A stretch of 49,472 bases of DNA from Defluviitaleaceae bacterium (GTDB taxonomy: Bacteria > Bacillota > Clostridia > Lachnospirales > WQUN01): the NCBI GenBank assembly GCA_009786685.1, contig WQRQ01000006.1:1-49472 (forward strand), read 5' to 3'. Shown piece after piece: positions 23,789 through 32,895 of this stretch (its first letter is position 1; each line of letters opens with the position of its first letter). Made by a program: the position numbers and the translations under genes. The notes under the pieces were generated by a model. That model did not search any database and was not told the DNA's origin. It worked only from the letters and a program-made list of their open reading frames with translations.

Positions 23789-25108
23789 TTGAAAAAATTT
23801 GTACTTGCGATTTTTTTTGTTTTTATGATGGGTGTGGATGTTAATGCACAGGTTTTTATGCCTTGGACTTTTGAGGTTTATGATGAGGCGGATTTTGGTG
23901 CGCGGGATGTTGGGCGGTTTTATGCACAGTTTGTTGATGTTTTGGAGTATGGTGCGGAGGATTGGGTTAGGGTTGTTACGGGGGATGGGAGCGTGGGCTG
24001 GGTTAATATGCGGCATACGCCTGATTTTGATGAGCTTGGGGCGTTTTTTCATAGGCTTGGGCGTAATGTTTCTGTTTTTTATAAAAACTTGGATACGGGG
24101 TTTACATATGCGCATAACCCGGACAGGGTGTTTTTTGCTGCCAGTTTTTCTAAAATGACCCACGCGTTTTATTCTTTTGTGATGGCGGAGCGTGGGTGGC
24201 TGGATATGTATGAGGTGCATACCTTTGGCGGCGGAGATATGTGGGGTGGCACGGGGATTATGCAGTTTATGCCCTTTGGTACGCAGTTTACTACTCGGGA
24301 GCTGTTGGGGCTTTCTATGCGTGAGTCGGACAATGCGGCGTTTAGAATGCTTGTGCGAATGCAAGAGGACGCGCAGGTGTCGTATGCAGATTTTGTGCGG
24401 GAGATAGGCGCGGATACACGTATGATACGCGATATTTTTGCGCAAAATACCCATGCGAGAGACGCGGGGCTTTGGATGTATGAGATATTTAATTATATCG
24501 AGGGGCCGAGCTTATTTGGGCATTATTTGTTGTACGATATGCTAAATACCGCGCCTACATCGCACCCGCATTTTACGAGATGGGAGTATTCCAGCGGGAT
24601 AGGGTGCAACGGCTGGGGGACGGATGTAAATACGGTGATGATACGGTCGGATTACCCGCTTGCGCGGAAGTATGGCTGGGCTAACGGGGCATTCCACGAC
24701 GCGGGTATAGTTTACGCGCCGTCGCCGTATATCTTGGTAATTTTATCGAATATGGAACGGGGTGCGCATTCCCTTTTTGAAGAAATATCGTGGTTTGTGC
24801 AAGATTTTAACCATCGGACATTTGTAGACCCGCCGTTGCTAAACGCGCCAATGCACGGCGCGGCAGCCTATGTAAGCGGCGAGCGGCAAGAAAATCACCT
24901 CTCGCTTACACTATACTCGTCGGCAGATTACCACCTCTCGCCGGAAGTAGTAACTGTGTTTTTACCGATTCGCACATTTGAAGAAAACAACCGCACACCA
25001 AAATTTGACAACACTCGCTCCCCCCTTCCCAAAGAGCATAACGCAAGAAAAAGCTTGCACAGACGCCAAACGCTGGGTATAATACAGCAGTGGTTGGCAA
25101 ACCTATAA
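23789..25108 (+). CDS. Secreted class A beta-lactamase/PBP-like serine hydrolase
   Basis: The 439-residue precursor starts at TTG 23789 with a signal peptide (LKKFVLAIFFVFMMGVDVNA, cleavage about residue 20). Residues about 28-75 resemble an SH3-like wall domain ('WVRVVTGDGSVGWVNMR'). The hydrolase has S119-x-x-K122 in 'FAASFSKMTH', a 'SMRESDNAAF' (SDN) motif near 205 and 'KYGWANG' in the KTG position. No Glu166-type omega loop is obvious, so carboxypeptidase or esterase activity is as likely as beta-lactamase. A basic tail of about 60 residues is low in similarity. The tRNA-Leu gene begins on the base after the stop codon. Confidence 0.8.
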   Translation: MKKFVLAIFFVFMMGVDVNAQVFMPWTFEVYDEADFGARDVGRFYAQFVDVLEYGAEDWVRVVTGDGSVGWVNMRHTPDFDELGAFFHRLGRNVSVFYKNLDTGFTYAHNPDRVFFAASFSKMTHAFYSFVMAERGWLDMYEVHTFGGGDMWGGTGIMQFMPFGTQFTTRELLGLSMRESDNAAFRMLVRMQEDAQVSYADFVREIGADTRMIRDIFAQNTHARDAGLWMYEIFNYIEGPSLFGHYLLYDMLNTAPTSHPHFTRWEYSSGIGCNGWGTDVNTVMIRSDYPLARKYGWANGAFHDAGIVYAPSPYILVILSNMERGAHSLFEEISWFVQDFNHRTFVDPPLLNAPMHGAAAYVSGERQENHLSLTLYSSADYHLSPEVVTVFLPIRTFEENNRTPKFDNTRSPLPKEHNARKSLHRRQTLGIIQQWLANL

Positions 25109-25191
<83 letters not shown>

Positions 25192-25217
25192 AGTGCTAAC
25201 ACACGACGACATTAAGG

Positions 25218-25248
25218 CCTTGGATTGATTATCAATTCAGGGTTTTTT
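25218..25248 (+). terminator. Terminator after tRNA-Leu
   Basis: CCTTGGATTGAT pairs imperfectly with ATCAATTCAGGG and is followed by TTTTTT. It ends the serine hydrolase/tRNA-Leu unit. Confidence 0.7.
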
Positions 25249-25252
25249 GTAT

Positions 25253-25417
25253 TAGGGCGTGTTCCCACTTCCACCAACGCCCGCATTTTGGTCAATTTCA
25301 CGCCACTCTTCGTCGGGATTTCGCTTGCGTCCCTCTAGGACGCGGCGCGAAACCCTCCTTGATTGGCGCAAAATTGCCTCAAAATTCGTGCATGGTCGTA
25401 AGTGGGAACACGCCCTA
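25253..25417. repeat. 165-bp hairpin element E1
   Basis: TAGGGCGTGTTCCCACTT (25253-25270) is perfectly complementary to 25400-25417. Inside are a second imperfect stem (about 25282-25305 with 25363-25390) and a third (about 25315-25332 with 25338-25355) closed by a CTCTA loop. The join CTCTTCGTCGGG (25306-25317) resembles the CTCCGTCGGGG block of elements E2/E3, so it is probably a diverged member of that family. This element and its flanks fill the gap to the next gene. Confidence 0.65.
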
Positions 25418-25468
25418 GTTTGGAGTATCGCAAAAAGTACAGCGATATTAAAATAGGCTGGATACATC

Positions 25469-25834
25469 CTACAAATCGCTGTAATCTTCGATTAACTTAT
25501 TAATCGCTTGTATGGAATTTTTATCAATGCAATGCATTAAACATGCGTGGGCTATTGTATTGGTAATCGTACCGTAGCGGTGGCTGGCGGTGTCACGAAA
25601 ACGCTTAATAACAGTACGATTAAACGGCAGCATGGGTTGTACGGATTCGCTTAATGGTTTTGTTAATTCGAACAGGTCGGAGATAAAGCCGACGATTCCT
25701 CGCCTTATGGCGGCGTGGATTTTACTTAGGTCTTCGGGAGCTACTATTTTAAACTCCTTTACCATATCGGATAGTGCCTTCTGGTTTTCGGCAATCTTTT
25801 TTAGAATTTTATAGTCTCTTTCCGTCATATCCAT
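25469..25834 (-). CDS. hepT: HepT-like HEPN-domain toxin (DUF86)
   Basis: The 121-residue helical protein carries the HEPN signature R-x4-6-H-x-Y as 'RDTASHRYG' near residues 80-88, plus the family ending 'DKNSIQAINKLIEDY'. HEPN toxins of this group are RNases blocked by AMPylation of the Tyr in that motif by the partner MntA. The start (ATGGATATG) overlaps the end of the nucleotidyltransferase gene by 10 nt. Gene order antitoxin then toxin is normal. It lies beside the E1 hairpin element. Confidence 0.85.
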   Translation of the reverse strand: MDMTERDYKILKKIAENQKALSDMVKEFKIVAPEDLSKIHAAIRRGIVGFISDLFELTKPLSESVQPMLPFNRTVIKRFRDTASHRYGTITNTIAHACLMHCIDKNSIQAINKLIEDYSDL

Positions 25835-26145
25835 ACAACCTCGTCATGGATTTCTTGCAGAAGGCAGTCGCTTCTTTCTTCTACGGGGACGATGTCTACT
25901 TTTCTGCCGTATCTTTTGGAAATGGTTTCCGATAGATATTCGCAGATTTCGCAAAACTTTACAAAGTTATTAAAGTCGTAGCTTTCGCCCGGCTCATACT
26001 CTATGGCAATGTCTATATCGCTGTCATTGTGGATTTGCCCCTTCGCAAGCGACCCAAAAACCCCGATACGCCTTACAGGTGCGGGGTTTTGTGATAGTAT
26101 TGATTTTACGTCAAAAATTACGCTGTTTATCTCTAACGGTTGCAT
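25825..26145 (-). CDS. mntA: MntA-like nucleotidyltransferase antitoxin
   Basis: The 106-residue protein has the minimal nucleotidyltransferase motif GSLAKGQIHNDSDIDIAIE (residues about 31-49): GS-x-x-x-G and D-x-D, with a third acidic residue in 'RKVDIVPVE'. In characterised pairs this enzyme AMPylates and silences HepT. ATG at 26145 follows AAGGAGGA. Length fits the minimal family. Confidence 0.88.
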   Translation of the reverse strand: MQPLEINSVIFDVKSILSQNPAPVRRIGVFGSLAKGQIHNDSDIDIAIEYEPGESYDFNNFVKFCEICEYLSETISKRYGRKVDIVPVEERSDCLLQEIHDEVVWI

Positions 26146-26180
26146 AAAATCCTCCTTATTATTACTTTATATACCGACCC

Positions 26181-26951
26181 TTATTCCGCCAGCGTGCGCA
26201 GGCGGCGTACATACATGTAGCTTTGCAGCACATCTGTGATTTTTTGGCGCAGAACGTCTTCTATTATGGGCTTTACTATAAAATCGCGTGCGCCAAGGTG
26301 TATTGCTACGGATAGGTTGTCTACCGTGCCTTCGGCGGTTAAAAATATTATGGGGGTGTGGGCATGGTCGGGGTGGCTTCGGATTTGGGGGAGAAGGTCG
26401 AAGCCGGTTACCTCGGGCATGTTGTAGTCCAGCAGAAACAGGTCGGGTTGGATTACGCTTAGCAGGCTTATTGCTTTTTCCGGCCGGGTTAGGGTGCGTA
26501 TGGTGTATTTGTCGTTAAGAAGGTAGTTTATCGCGCGCAGGGTGCCGGGATTGTCGTCCACCGCCAAAATTATGGGCTTTTCGGGGGGCGTTCCTAAATG
26601 TGTGTTTATACACTCCATCATTTTGCCGCCGGAGCATGATTTTAGGATAAAATCTACCGCGCCCAGCTTCGCGCCTTCTGCCAAAACCTTTTTTTCGTCT
26701 ACGGTTGTTAAAAAAATTACGGGGATTAGCGATTTAAGAGGGTCTGACTTTAGCTTTTGTAAAATTTCGAAGCCGTTTTCTTCCGGCATCAAAATGTCCA
26801 ACAGTATTAAATCCGGCGTGATTTTTTCCAAAAGCTCATAAAGCTCACCTGTTGTTTTTACAGGTATCAGGTCGTAAACTCCTTGCAACCTTGTTTCTAT
26901 TGTTATAAGGCTGTGACTTACGTCGTCCAGGTAGATGATTTTTTTTCTCAT
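26181..26951 (-). CDS. Response regulator with two receiver domains
   Basis: The 256-residue protein is two CheY-like receivers in tandem without a DNA-binding or enzymatic output. REC1 has D52 ('ILLDILMP'). REC2 has the 'VDDN' acidic pair and D175 ('FLLDYNMP'), with 'FIVKP' supplying the Lys. REC1 lacks a normal K-P at the end ('FILKS'), which may affect signalling. ATG at 26951 overlaps the stop of the histidine kinase gene (ATGA). It is most likely a phosphate sink or relay partner of that kinase. Confidence 0.9.
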   Translation of the reverse strand: MRKKIIYLDDVSHSLITIETRLQGVYDLIPVKTTGELYELLEKITPDLILLDILMPEENGFEILQKLKSDPLKSLIPVIFLTTVDEKKVLAEGAKLGAVDFILKSCSGGKMMECINTHLGTPPEKPIILAVDDNPGTLRAINYLLNDKYTIRTLTRPEKAISLLSVIQPDLFLLDYNMPEVTGFDLLPQIRSHPDHAHTPIIFLTAEGTVDNLSVAIHLGARDFIVKPIIEDVLRQKITDVLQSYMYVRRLRTLAE

Positions 26952-29900
26952 TTTAAGCTCTCCTTTTTTATGCCTTCTGTTATTACTGTGTAATTTACCT
27001 TGTCTATGTTTTCTCGCAGCCACTCGAATAGGGTGGCGTCGGTTACGTATTGGTATTTTTCTATTTCTGCCATGGTGGTATCTGCGGTGTCCATGTCATA
27101 GATTTCGCAGGCGTCGGCCAGGGTGGATAATAACTCGGGGTCGATTTTGTCTTTTTGGGGCTTTTCTTCTTTTATCTGCGATAGTAGGGCATCCAGCTTG
27201 TCCGCAAGCTCATTGCAATTTTTTAAAAATGTTGGGTTATGCTCGGTTATATAGGCTGTGTCTTCTTGGTTTGCGGCGGCTTCCAGTAGCCTTGCGGCCT
27301 CGCTGGTCTGCTCCGCAAATACGTCGAAGCTCGCGCCTCTTATGCCGTGTACCGCGATTTTGTAGTCGTGCAGCCTTTCCGTGCTAAAGCTTGCCGCCTC
27401 GTTTAGCATGGTGCGCAGGCTCGGCACATATGAGCGTAGGATTTTTAGGTAGATGTCTTCGTCGCCGTCGTATCGTTTTAGGCCTGCTTCTATGTCTACC
27501 CCGTCTATGTGTTTGCCTTCCAGCCGCGAAGGGGGGCGCGATTCTTCTGCGGGTGGGGGTGCGGTGGCTTGGGTGGGGTATTTTACGCGTACATATTTGT
27601 TTAAGATGTAATCCAGGTGGCGGATGTCTATGGGTTTTGTGGTGCTGTCGTCAAAGCCGTTTTGTAAAAATATCTCGCGCTGGCCTACTATAGCATTGGC
27701 CGTGAGAGCCACTATCGGGAATGTACAGCCCAGGTCGCGCAGATTTTTTGTTGTTTCCATGCCGTCCATCTTTGGCATCATATGGTCCATAAAAATGATG
27801 TCGTATTCCGCGCCGCTTTTTATTTTTTCTATTGCCTCGAAACCGCTGCCTGCGGTTTCTATGTTTAGGGCGTAGGGCTTCATTAGGCCTTCGGCTACGT
27901 GCAGGTTGCTGGATACGTCGTCCACCACAAGCACACGCCCGTTTGGAATAGGCGTGCGGATTATCGCGCCGCGCTTTGAGTATTTTGTGTGGGATGTATT
28001 AAATTGTTGCAGGTTGTCTGCCGCTTCTTTGCCAAGGATGTCTTTGCCGCAAATTTCTTGCGGGAGGCGCACCGTAAATGTAGAGCCTGCTCCCGGCTCG
28101 CTTTCCGATATGATTTCGCCGCCCATCAGGTTTAGCAGGCGTATTACAATGGGCGCGCCAAGGCCTGTACCCACTATGTTGCGGTCGTAGCCCTCGTCAA
28201 ATCGCTGGTATTCTACAAATAATGTGGATAACTGCTCCTTTGTCATACCGCGGCCTGTATCGCTTACCGTTAGTATTAAAGTGATGTTATTTTCGTCCAG
28301 CGGCTCAAAGTTTATTTTTAGTGTGACAACGCCTTCGTCTGTGTATTTAAAAGCGTTGGAGAGCAGGTTGTTTAAAACCTGCTTTACGCGAAGCTCGTCG
28401 CCTACCAGCAATATGGGTACATTTTCGTCAATTTCCAGCTCGAATACTATGGGGTGGTCGTAAATGCGGTTAACCTGGATTACGTCGTCTATCAGATTCT
28501 CTATGTTATACGGAGCTGCTATGATATCCATTTTGTCTGCTTCTATTTTGGAAAAATCCAGTATGTCGTTGATTATGCCGAGCAGCATGTCACCCGATGT
28601 TGCGATTCTGTTAATGTCGTCCTCTATGTCGGCGGGGATGTTTTCGCGCTGGAGGATGATGTCTGTCATGCCTATGATTGTGTTCATGGGGGTGCGGATT
28701 TCGTGGCTCATTTTTGCAAGGAAGGACGACTTTAGCTTTGACGCCTCCATCAGTTCTGTCTCCAGTTTTTTGCGCGAGGTGACGTCCCGTGCGAGGCCAA
28801 GCAAGCCGATAGGTGTATCATCTATGATGAGAGGGACTTTTAGCGACTCATATATGCGTATAGTGCCGTCCGGTAATGGAACATGGTCTTCGTTCCTCAG
28901 CATGGTTTTTTCGTTTAATACGCGGGTGTCCCATGCACGCCAAGAATCGCTGACCTCCTTGGGTAAGTTAAGAGCCTCCTCCTCGGTTTTGCCGAGTATG
29001 TCTTCTCTGTTGATATTAAACATTTCTTCAAAGCTTTTATTGATTCTTAAATGCCTGAAGTTTAAGTCCTTGCAAAACAAAATATCCGGCATTGCGTCAA
29101 ATACGGCGTTTAGCATTGCTGTTTCGTACTCCAGCTCGCGGGTGGCCTCCTTGACAAGCACACCCATATGATTGTTTGCCTCTACGATGTCGGTGATATC
29201 GCGCAAAACTACGATTTTGCATATCGCGTCGTCGTATTTATCGGTTTCTATCGTGAGTACCATGTCGCAGGTTTTTGTACCATGGCGGGTTTCCAGCGTT
29301 ACTATTTTGTCGGTAAAGCTGTGGTCGAAGGCGATTTCTGTAGAAATTACCCCGCTAAAATCCTTACCCACGATACTGCGGCCTAAAAAGCTAACTGCGG
29401 CTTTGTTTTGCAGGCTAACTCTGTTTCTTCTGTTTAGCACAAAGGTGGGGATGGTAACGGAAGTAAAAATATATTCCGAGATATTGGAAGCCGTAACACC
29501 AAAGGTACGATATTTTTTTGCAGATAAATAAAACTGCACCGACGGCGGCAAAATTAAAATCCCCGCCAAAGGCACAGCCGTATACCCTGTAAGCACAGGT
29601 AAAGCAAAGTCTGTAAGATACCCTACGGGGGCAGTAGCCGCCACAAGCATAATAAGCACAAAAATATCCCGTTTACGTCCCTTTAGCTCGGCCTGTTTCA
29701 TCCAAAAAACAAAGGCAATAAAAATACCCGCTATCAAAGCGGATACATAAAAAAACATAAACAAGAATAAAGGGCCACTATACGAAAACTGATTACCAAA
29801 CGCAGTATTTACAATACGCACATCGCCGTAAAAAACACATACCAACGCAAAAACAAGTGTAAAAACAGACAATGCATTTAGCAGATTTCTAAAATTATTG

Positions 29901-30202
29901 TTTTTAAGCTTTAAAACATTTGTTAAGCACACAAGCCAGCTTGGATAAAACACGATGTTTGAAACAAAGCCAAGTGCCCAATACATACGGGCGAGTTCTT
30001 CATTTTCTGCGATGGTCATAAGGCTGTAAAACAGGCTAAACGATACGAGCAACAAATACGCACGGATATAATCCCGCCGCATTCTTGTTTTTGTGTCGTA
30101 TATTACCGTCAAAAATATGATAAATAAATTTGATACGCTTACGATAATGAGTACGACCGTTACCAGAATGCTCCAGTTGTAATGGCCTGTAAGTATCCCC
30201 AT
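26948..30202 (-). CDS. Large hybrid sensor histidine kinase (7TM, PAS, HisKA, HATPase, REC, Hpt)
   Basis: This 1084-residue kinase has in order: a 7-helix membrane sensor of the His-kinase-N type (about 10-235), a PAS-like segment (about 240-340), a second PAS with PAC ('VFDAMPDILFCKD...LLGLARDVTSRK', about 365-480), HisKA with phospho-His H500 ('KMSHEIRTPMN'), HATPase ('NNLLSNAFKYTDEG', 'DTGRGM', 'GTGLGAPI', about 600-715), a receiver with D806 ('IIFMDHMMPKMDG') and an Hpt-like region with H952 ('VHGIRGAS'). Together with the double-receiver protein downstream this makes a multistep phosphorelay. ATG at 30202 has GGGTGG upstream. The signal is unknown. Confidence 0.92.
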   Translation of the reverse strand: MGILTGHYNWSILVTVVLIIVSVSNLFIIFLTVIYDTKTRMRRDYIRAYLLLVSFSLFYSLMTIAENEELARMYWALGFVSNIVFYPSWLVCLTNVLKLKNNNFRNLLNALSVFTLVFALVCVFYGDVRIVNTAFGNQFSYSGPLFLFMFFYVSALIAGIFIAFVFWMKQAELKGRKRDIFVLIMLVAATAPVGYLTDFALPVLTGYTAVPLAGILILPPSVQFYLSAKKYRTFGVTASNISEYIFTSVTIPTFVLNRRNRVSLQNKAAVSFLGRSIVGKDFSGVISTEIAFDHSFTDKIVTLETRHGTKTCDMVLTIETDKYDDAICKIVVLRDITDIVEANNHMGVLVKEATRELEYETAMLNAVFDAMPDILFCKDLNFRHLRINKSFEEMFNINREDILGKTEEEALNLPKEVSDSWRAWDTRVLNEKTMLRNEDHVPLPDGTIRIYESLKVPLIIDDTPIGLLGLARDVTSRKKLETELMEASKLKSSFLAKMSHEIRTPMNTIIGMTDIILQRENIPADIEDDINRIATSGDMLLGIINDILDFSKIEADKMDIIAAPYNIENLIDDVIQVNRIYDHPIVFELEIDENVPILLVGDELRVKQVLNNLLSNAFKYTDEGVVTLKINFEPLDENNITLILTVSDTGRGMTKEQLSTLFVEYQRFDEGYDRNIVGTGLGAPIVIRLLNLMGGEIISESEPGAGSTFTVRLPQEICGKDILGKEAADNLQQFNTSHTKYSKRGAIIRTPIPNGRVLVVDDVSSNLHVAEGLMKPYALNIETAGSGFEAIEKIKSGAEYDIIFMDHMMPKMDGMETTKNLRDLGCTFPIVALTANAIVGQREIFLQNGFDDSTTKPIDIRHLDYILNKYVRVKYPTQATAPPPAEESRPPSRLEGKHIDGVDIEAGLKRYDGDEDIYLKILRSYVPSLRTMLNEAASFSTERLHDYKIAVHGIRGASFDVFAEQTSEAARLLEAAANQEDTAYITEHNPTFLKNCNELADKLDALLSQIKEEKPQKDKIDPELLSTLADACEIYDMDTADTTMAEIEKYQYVTDATLFEWLRENIDKVNYTVITEGIKKESLK

Positions 30203-30242
30203 GAAAAAACCACCCGTAGTTAAGTATTCCCCCCCTGCTTTC

Positions 30243-32333
30243 CTATTGTACCAGAAATAACCTGTGTAGTGAACGTGTACATATCAAATACATTAATTTT
30301 TGTTGTGCAGTGGTTTGCGGTTGTATAAATGCGGGGCAGATTACCACGTCAAACTCTAGGCCTTTTGCGAAGGCGGCGGCCATTATCATTATCCCTTTTG
30401 GGAAGGCGGCGGAGTCTGCATTTATAAAATTTAGCGGACGGGGCGCGTTTTCTTTTGGGAAGTGGTTTTTAAATTTTTCGTAAAAAGCTACGGCCTCGGA
30501 TTGGGTGGGAAGGAGAATGCCCACGGTGTTGTAGTCGGGAGAAAGAGTGGTTAGGATGTCGAGGGTGGCGGCAATGGGGTCGGGGTTTTCTATGATGGTG
30601 GGGGCTTCGCCGTTGCGCAAAAACGCGCCCGGGTTTTCTTGGCCGATTAGCTGCGCGGCGAAGTTCATTATTTCATAGGTGGAGCGGTAGCTTTTTGTCA
30701 GCGGGATAATTTGAGCTTGCGGGTATAGGGCAATAAGCGCGTCGGTATTGTTTACATTGATTTCCGGGTAGAGGGCTTGGTTTGCGTCTGCGAGTACGGT
30801 AAAGTTGCTTTTCGGGTACAGTTTTTTTAGGATACGGTGGTGCAGAATACTCAAATCCTGCGCCTCGTCTATGAGGATGTGCTTTACGGTTTTTTCGGTT
30901 TTTACGCGACCCAGCAGCAGGTTTATATAAAACATCATAAGCGCGTCTTCGAAGAATAGCTTCTCCATGCGTAGCGCGTCACGGGCGTACGTGAAAGAAG
31001 CTCCCGCTTTTTTTGCGTAACCGCGCATAAATTTCTCGTAGATACGCGACGCCGCAGGGTATGAGCGGTTTCGGATATCCATGAGGGCGATGTTTTTTTC
31101 TTCCTCAAATTTTGCGCGGATATCACCGTCGCTGAAATTTTCGTCGTGGATATCGTTAAAAATATCCGTGATTTTACGGTTGTACGCCTTAAAATATTCT
31201 GTGTAGCACTGGTTTACATAGTTAATTACACGCTCGGTTTTTGAGAACAACGTGCCTTGGGTTGTGCGGTCCTCGTAAAGCGACTTTAATCGGCCGCGGT
31301 CGCAGAGCTTATCATTGTAAAAAATTACATCCTCGAATGTCGGCTGAAAATTAGCGATGAGATTTTCAAGAGAATTAATAAACTCCTCGGAAAATTTAAT
31401 CTTCAGCCATTTTGTACGGTTATCGTCGGGGCTTTCCAGTTGCTCAATCATCTGATACGGGCTGTGGAATTTACCCTTTAGCAAATTTTCGAAATCCAGT
31501 GTCTGTACGTCTTCCTCGCCCAGCTCGGGAATAATGCCCGCGATATACGACGAAAATATGGCGTTGGGCGAAAAAATCCGCACCTTAGCCGAGCTTAAAC
31601 TATTGCGGTGGCGGTAAAGCAAATAGGCCAGCCTATGCAGCCCAACCGAGGTTTTGCCGCAGCCTGCCGGCCCATAAACCAAAAGCGACCCCGCCTCCGC
31701 ACGTATGGCGCGGTTTTGGTCTGCCTGAATAGTGTTAACAATAGCCTTAATCCGAGCCTCGCTTGCCTTGGAAAGCTCCAGCCGCAAAATATCATCCTCG
31801 ATAGCGATTTCATTATCAAAAAGGTAAACCAGCTCGCCCTTTTCTATTTGGTACTGCCGCTTTAGCGTGATTTCTCCGCTAATCACGACGCCCGTAGCAG
31901 GCACGGTAAAAGAAGCCGCCCCTGTACCAAAATCATAGTACATGCCGCTGATAGGCGCACGCCAATCATAAACATGAAAAGCCTGCTTGCCATCATCAAA
32001 AAGCGAATGTCGCCCAATATAAATCTCGTCCGTTACCCCGTCCTCCAGAAAATCTATCCGCGCAAAATAAGGAGAATCCAGCATCTTGCCCAGCTTTTTT
32101 ATCTCCTCACTGGCCTGCACATACTGCCCCTCATGCCGAGCAACCTCCTCTGCAAAAATAGAAAGGTCGGCAACGTCATCAAAGTCACGTAAAACAATCC
32201 GTGCCTCGCGCCACATCTCCTTGCGCACATCCAAAACCCCTGCACGCTTTACATCAAGGCTTTCGCCAAGCTTTGTCATTTTTGCCAAAATATCTTCTTT
32301 TACAATATTTAGTTTTTTGTTTTCGTCGCTCAT
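30243..32333 (-). CDS. helD: HelD-like UvrD/Rep superfamily ATPase (RNA polymerase recycling)
   Basis: The 696-residue protein has the HelD order: an N-terminal coiled coil ('MSDENKKLNIVKEDILAKMT', to about residue 90), a 'YIGRHSLFD...VYDWRAPISGMYYDF' domain characteristic of HelD, Walker A 'VYGPAGCGKTSVGLHR' near 215-230, and the helicase motifs 'ILIDEAQDLS', 'LADANQALYPE' and 'LTKSYRSTYEI'. HelD removes RNA polymerase from stalled complexes in Firmicutes. The end lacks part of the usual last motif ('QQKLMYLICTRSLHRLFLV') but is near full length. ATG at 32333 follows AGGTGAT. Confidence 0.92.
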   Translation of the reverse strand: MSDENKKLNIVKEDILAKMTKLGESLDVKRAGVLDVRKEMWREARIVLRDFDDVADLSIFAEEVARHEGQYVQASEEIKKLGKMLDSPYFARIDFLEDGVTDEIYIGRHSLFDDGKQAFHVYDWRAPISGMYYDFGTGAASFTVPATGVVISGEITLKRQYQIEKGELVYLFDNEIAIEDDILRLELSKASEARIKAIVNTIQADQNRAIRAEAGSLLVYGPAGCGKTSVGLHRLAYLLYRHRNSLSSAKVRIFSPNAIFSSYIAGIIPELGEEDVQTLDFENLLKGKFHSPYQMIEQLESPDDNRTKWLKIKFSEEFINSLENLIANFQPTFEDVIFYNDKLCDRGRLKSLYEDRTTQGTLFSKTERVINYVNQCYTEYFKAYNRKITDIFNDIHDENFSDGDIRAKFEEEKNIALMDIRNRSYPAASRIYEKFMRGYAKKAGASFTYARDALRMEKLFFEDALMMFYINLLLGRVKTEKTVKHILIDEAQDLSILHHRILKKLYPKSNFTVLADANQALYPEINVNNTDALIALYPQAQIIPLTKSYRSTYEIMNFAAQLIGQENPGAFLRNGEAPTIIENPDPIAATLDILTTLSPDYNTVGILLPTQSEAVAFYEKFKNHFPKENAPRPLNFINADSAAFPKGIMIMAAAFAKGLEFDVVICPAFIQPQTTAQQKLMYLICTRSLHRLFLVQ

Positions 32334-32402
32334 ATAAAATCACCTATATATTTATATCATATCTTGCCCCGTTTATGTCAAAAAAATCAGCGGGATAACT
32401 TT

Positions 32403-32573
32403 GGGCGGGGTACACATTGGCACACGCGTCGGCACAAAAAACGCAATTGCCAACTCCGTCGGGGAAGTGTCTGCGTCGGTCTCCTCCGGAGCCTCGACGC
32501 AGACACATAACCCCGCCGTTCGCCGTCAATCACGTTTTTTGTGAAACGCGCTTAGCCAATGTGTACCCCGCCC
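32403..32573 (-). repeat. 171-bp structured element E2
   Basis: GGGCGGGGTACACATTGG (32403-32420) is perfectly complementary to 32556-32573. A middle stem (about 32433-32449 with 32527-32543) and a perfect 12-bp inner stem (32467-32478 with 32495-32506) enclose a loop holding CTCCGGAG. Blocks at 32451-32469, 32478-32495, 32504-32522 and 32546-32557 are identical, in inverted orientation, to blocks of E3, while the stems differ. Mismatches in the middle stem are G-U pairs if the minus strand is the RNA. It could be a structured RNA or a hairpin mobile element. Confidence 0.75.
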
Positions 32574-32615
32574 TAGGGCTATAACGGATTAATTTTAAAA
32601 AATAAAAAAGAAAAT

Positions 32616-32644
32616 TTGCACCTACAAAAAAACCATGTTATTAT
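32616..32644 (+). promoter_or_regulatory. Promoter of the 32.65-kb leader/ncRNA
   Basis: TTGCAC (32616-32621) and TATTAT (32639-32644) with a 17-bp spacer. Transcription would begin near 32651. Confidence 0.55.
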
Positions 32645-32650
32645 GCAATT

Positions 32651-32893
32651 GGTAACAAAAAGACGCAGTGACCATGAGGTGCTGGAAACACCAAATGGCG
32701 AGTGTAGGGATAGAGGACATCACCACACACACGGGCTTTCGCCCGCCACTACGCGGCTATCAGTTTAGCATTGTTTCATCTCCGTTTCAACATGGAGTGT
32801 GGGCGTGTTTTGCTTTTAATTGACGTAGCTTGATTTTAATATTCAAGGTGTGTGCTTGATGGCAGTTTTTTGCCGTTTCTACACACCTTTTTT
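32651..32893 (+). ncRNA. Putative structured leader or small RNA ending in a terminator
   Basis: About 240 nt between a promoter-like sequence and an intrinsic terminator contain nested hairpins: CCAT-ga-GGTG...CACC-aa-ATGG near 32672-32698 and CGGGC-tttc-GCCCG near 32732-32745, joined by a purine-rich strand. No frame is open with a credible start. I do not recognise a known riboswitch class. It may be an independent small RNA or the 5' leader of the membrane-protein gene that begins at 32959. Confidence 0.4.
32845..32893 (+). terminator. Intrinsic terminator ahead of the membrane-protein gene
   Basis: AAGGTGTGT (32845-32853) pairs with ACACACCTT (32881-32889), with an inner GGC/GCC pairing, followed by six T residues. 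It lies upstream of a coding sequence on the same strand, so it is either an attenuator or the end of a separate RNA. Confidence 0.7.
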
Positions 32894-32895
32894 GA

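Noticed and set aside
23735-24454. 239-codon minus-strand ORF
   Set aside because: It is a shadow of the beta-lactamase-like gene with a Lys/His/Arg-skewed composition and no known motif.
30243-32333. DNA repair helicase UvrD/PcrA
   Set aside because: The N-terminal coiled coil and the WRAPISGMYYDF-type segment match HelD rather than PcrA/UvrD.
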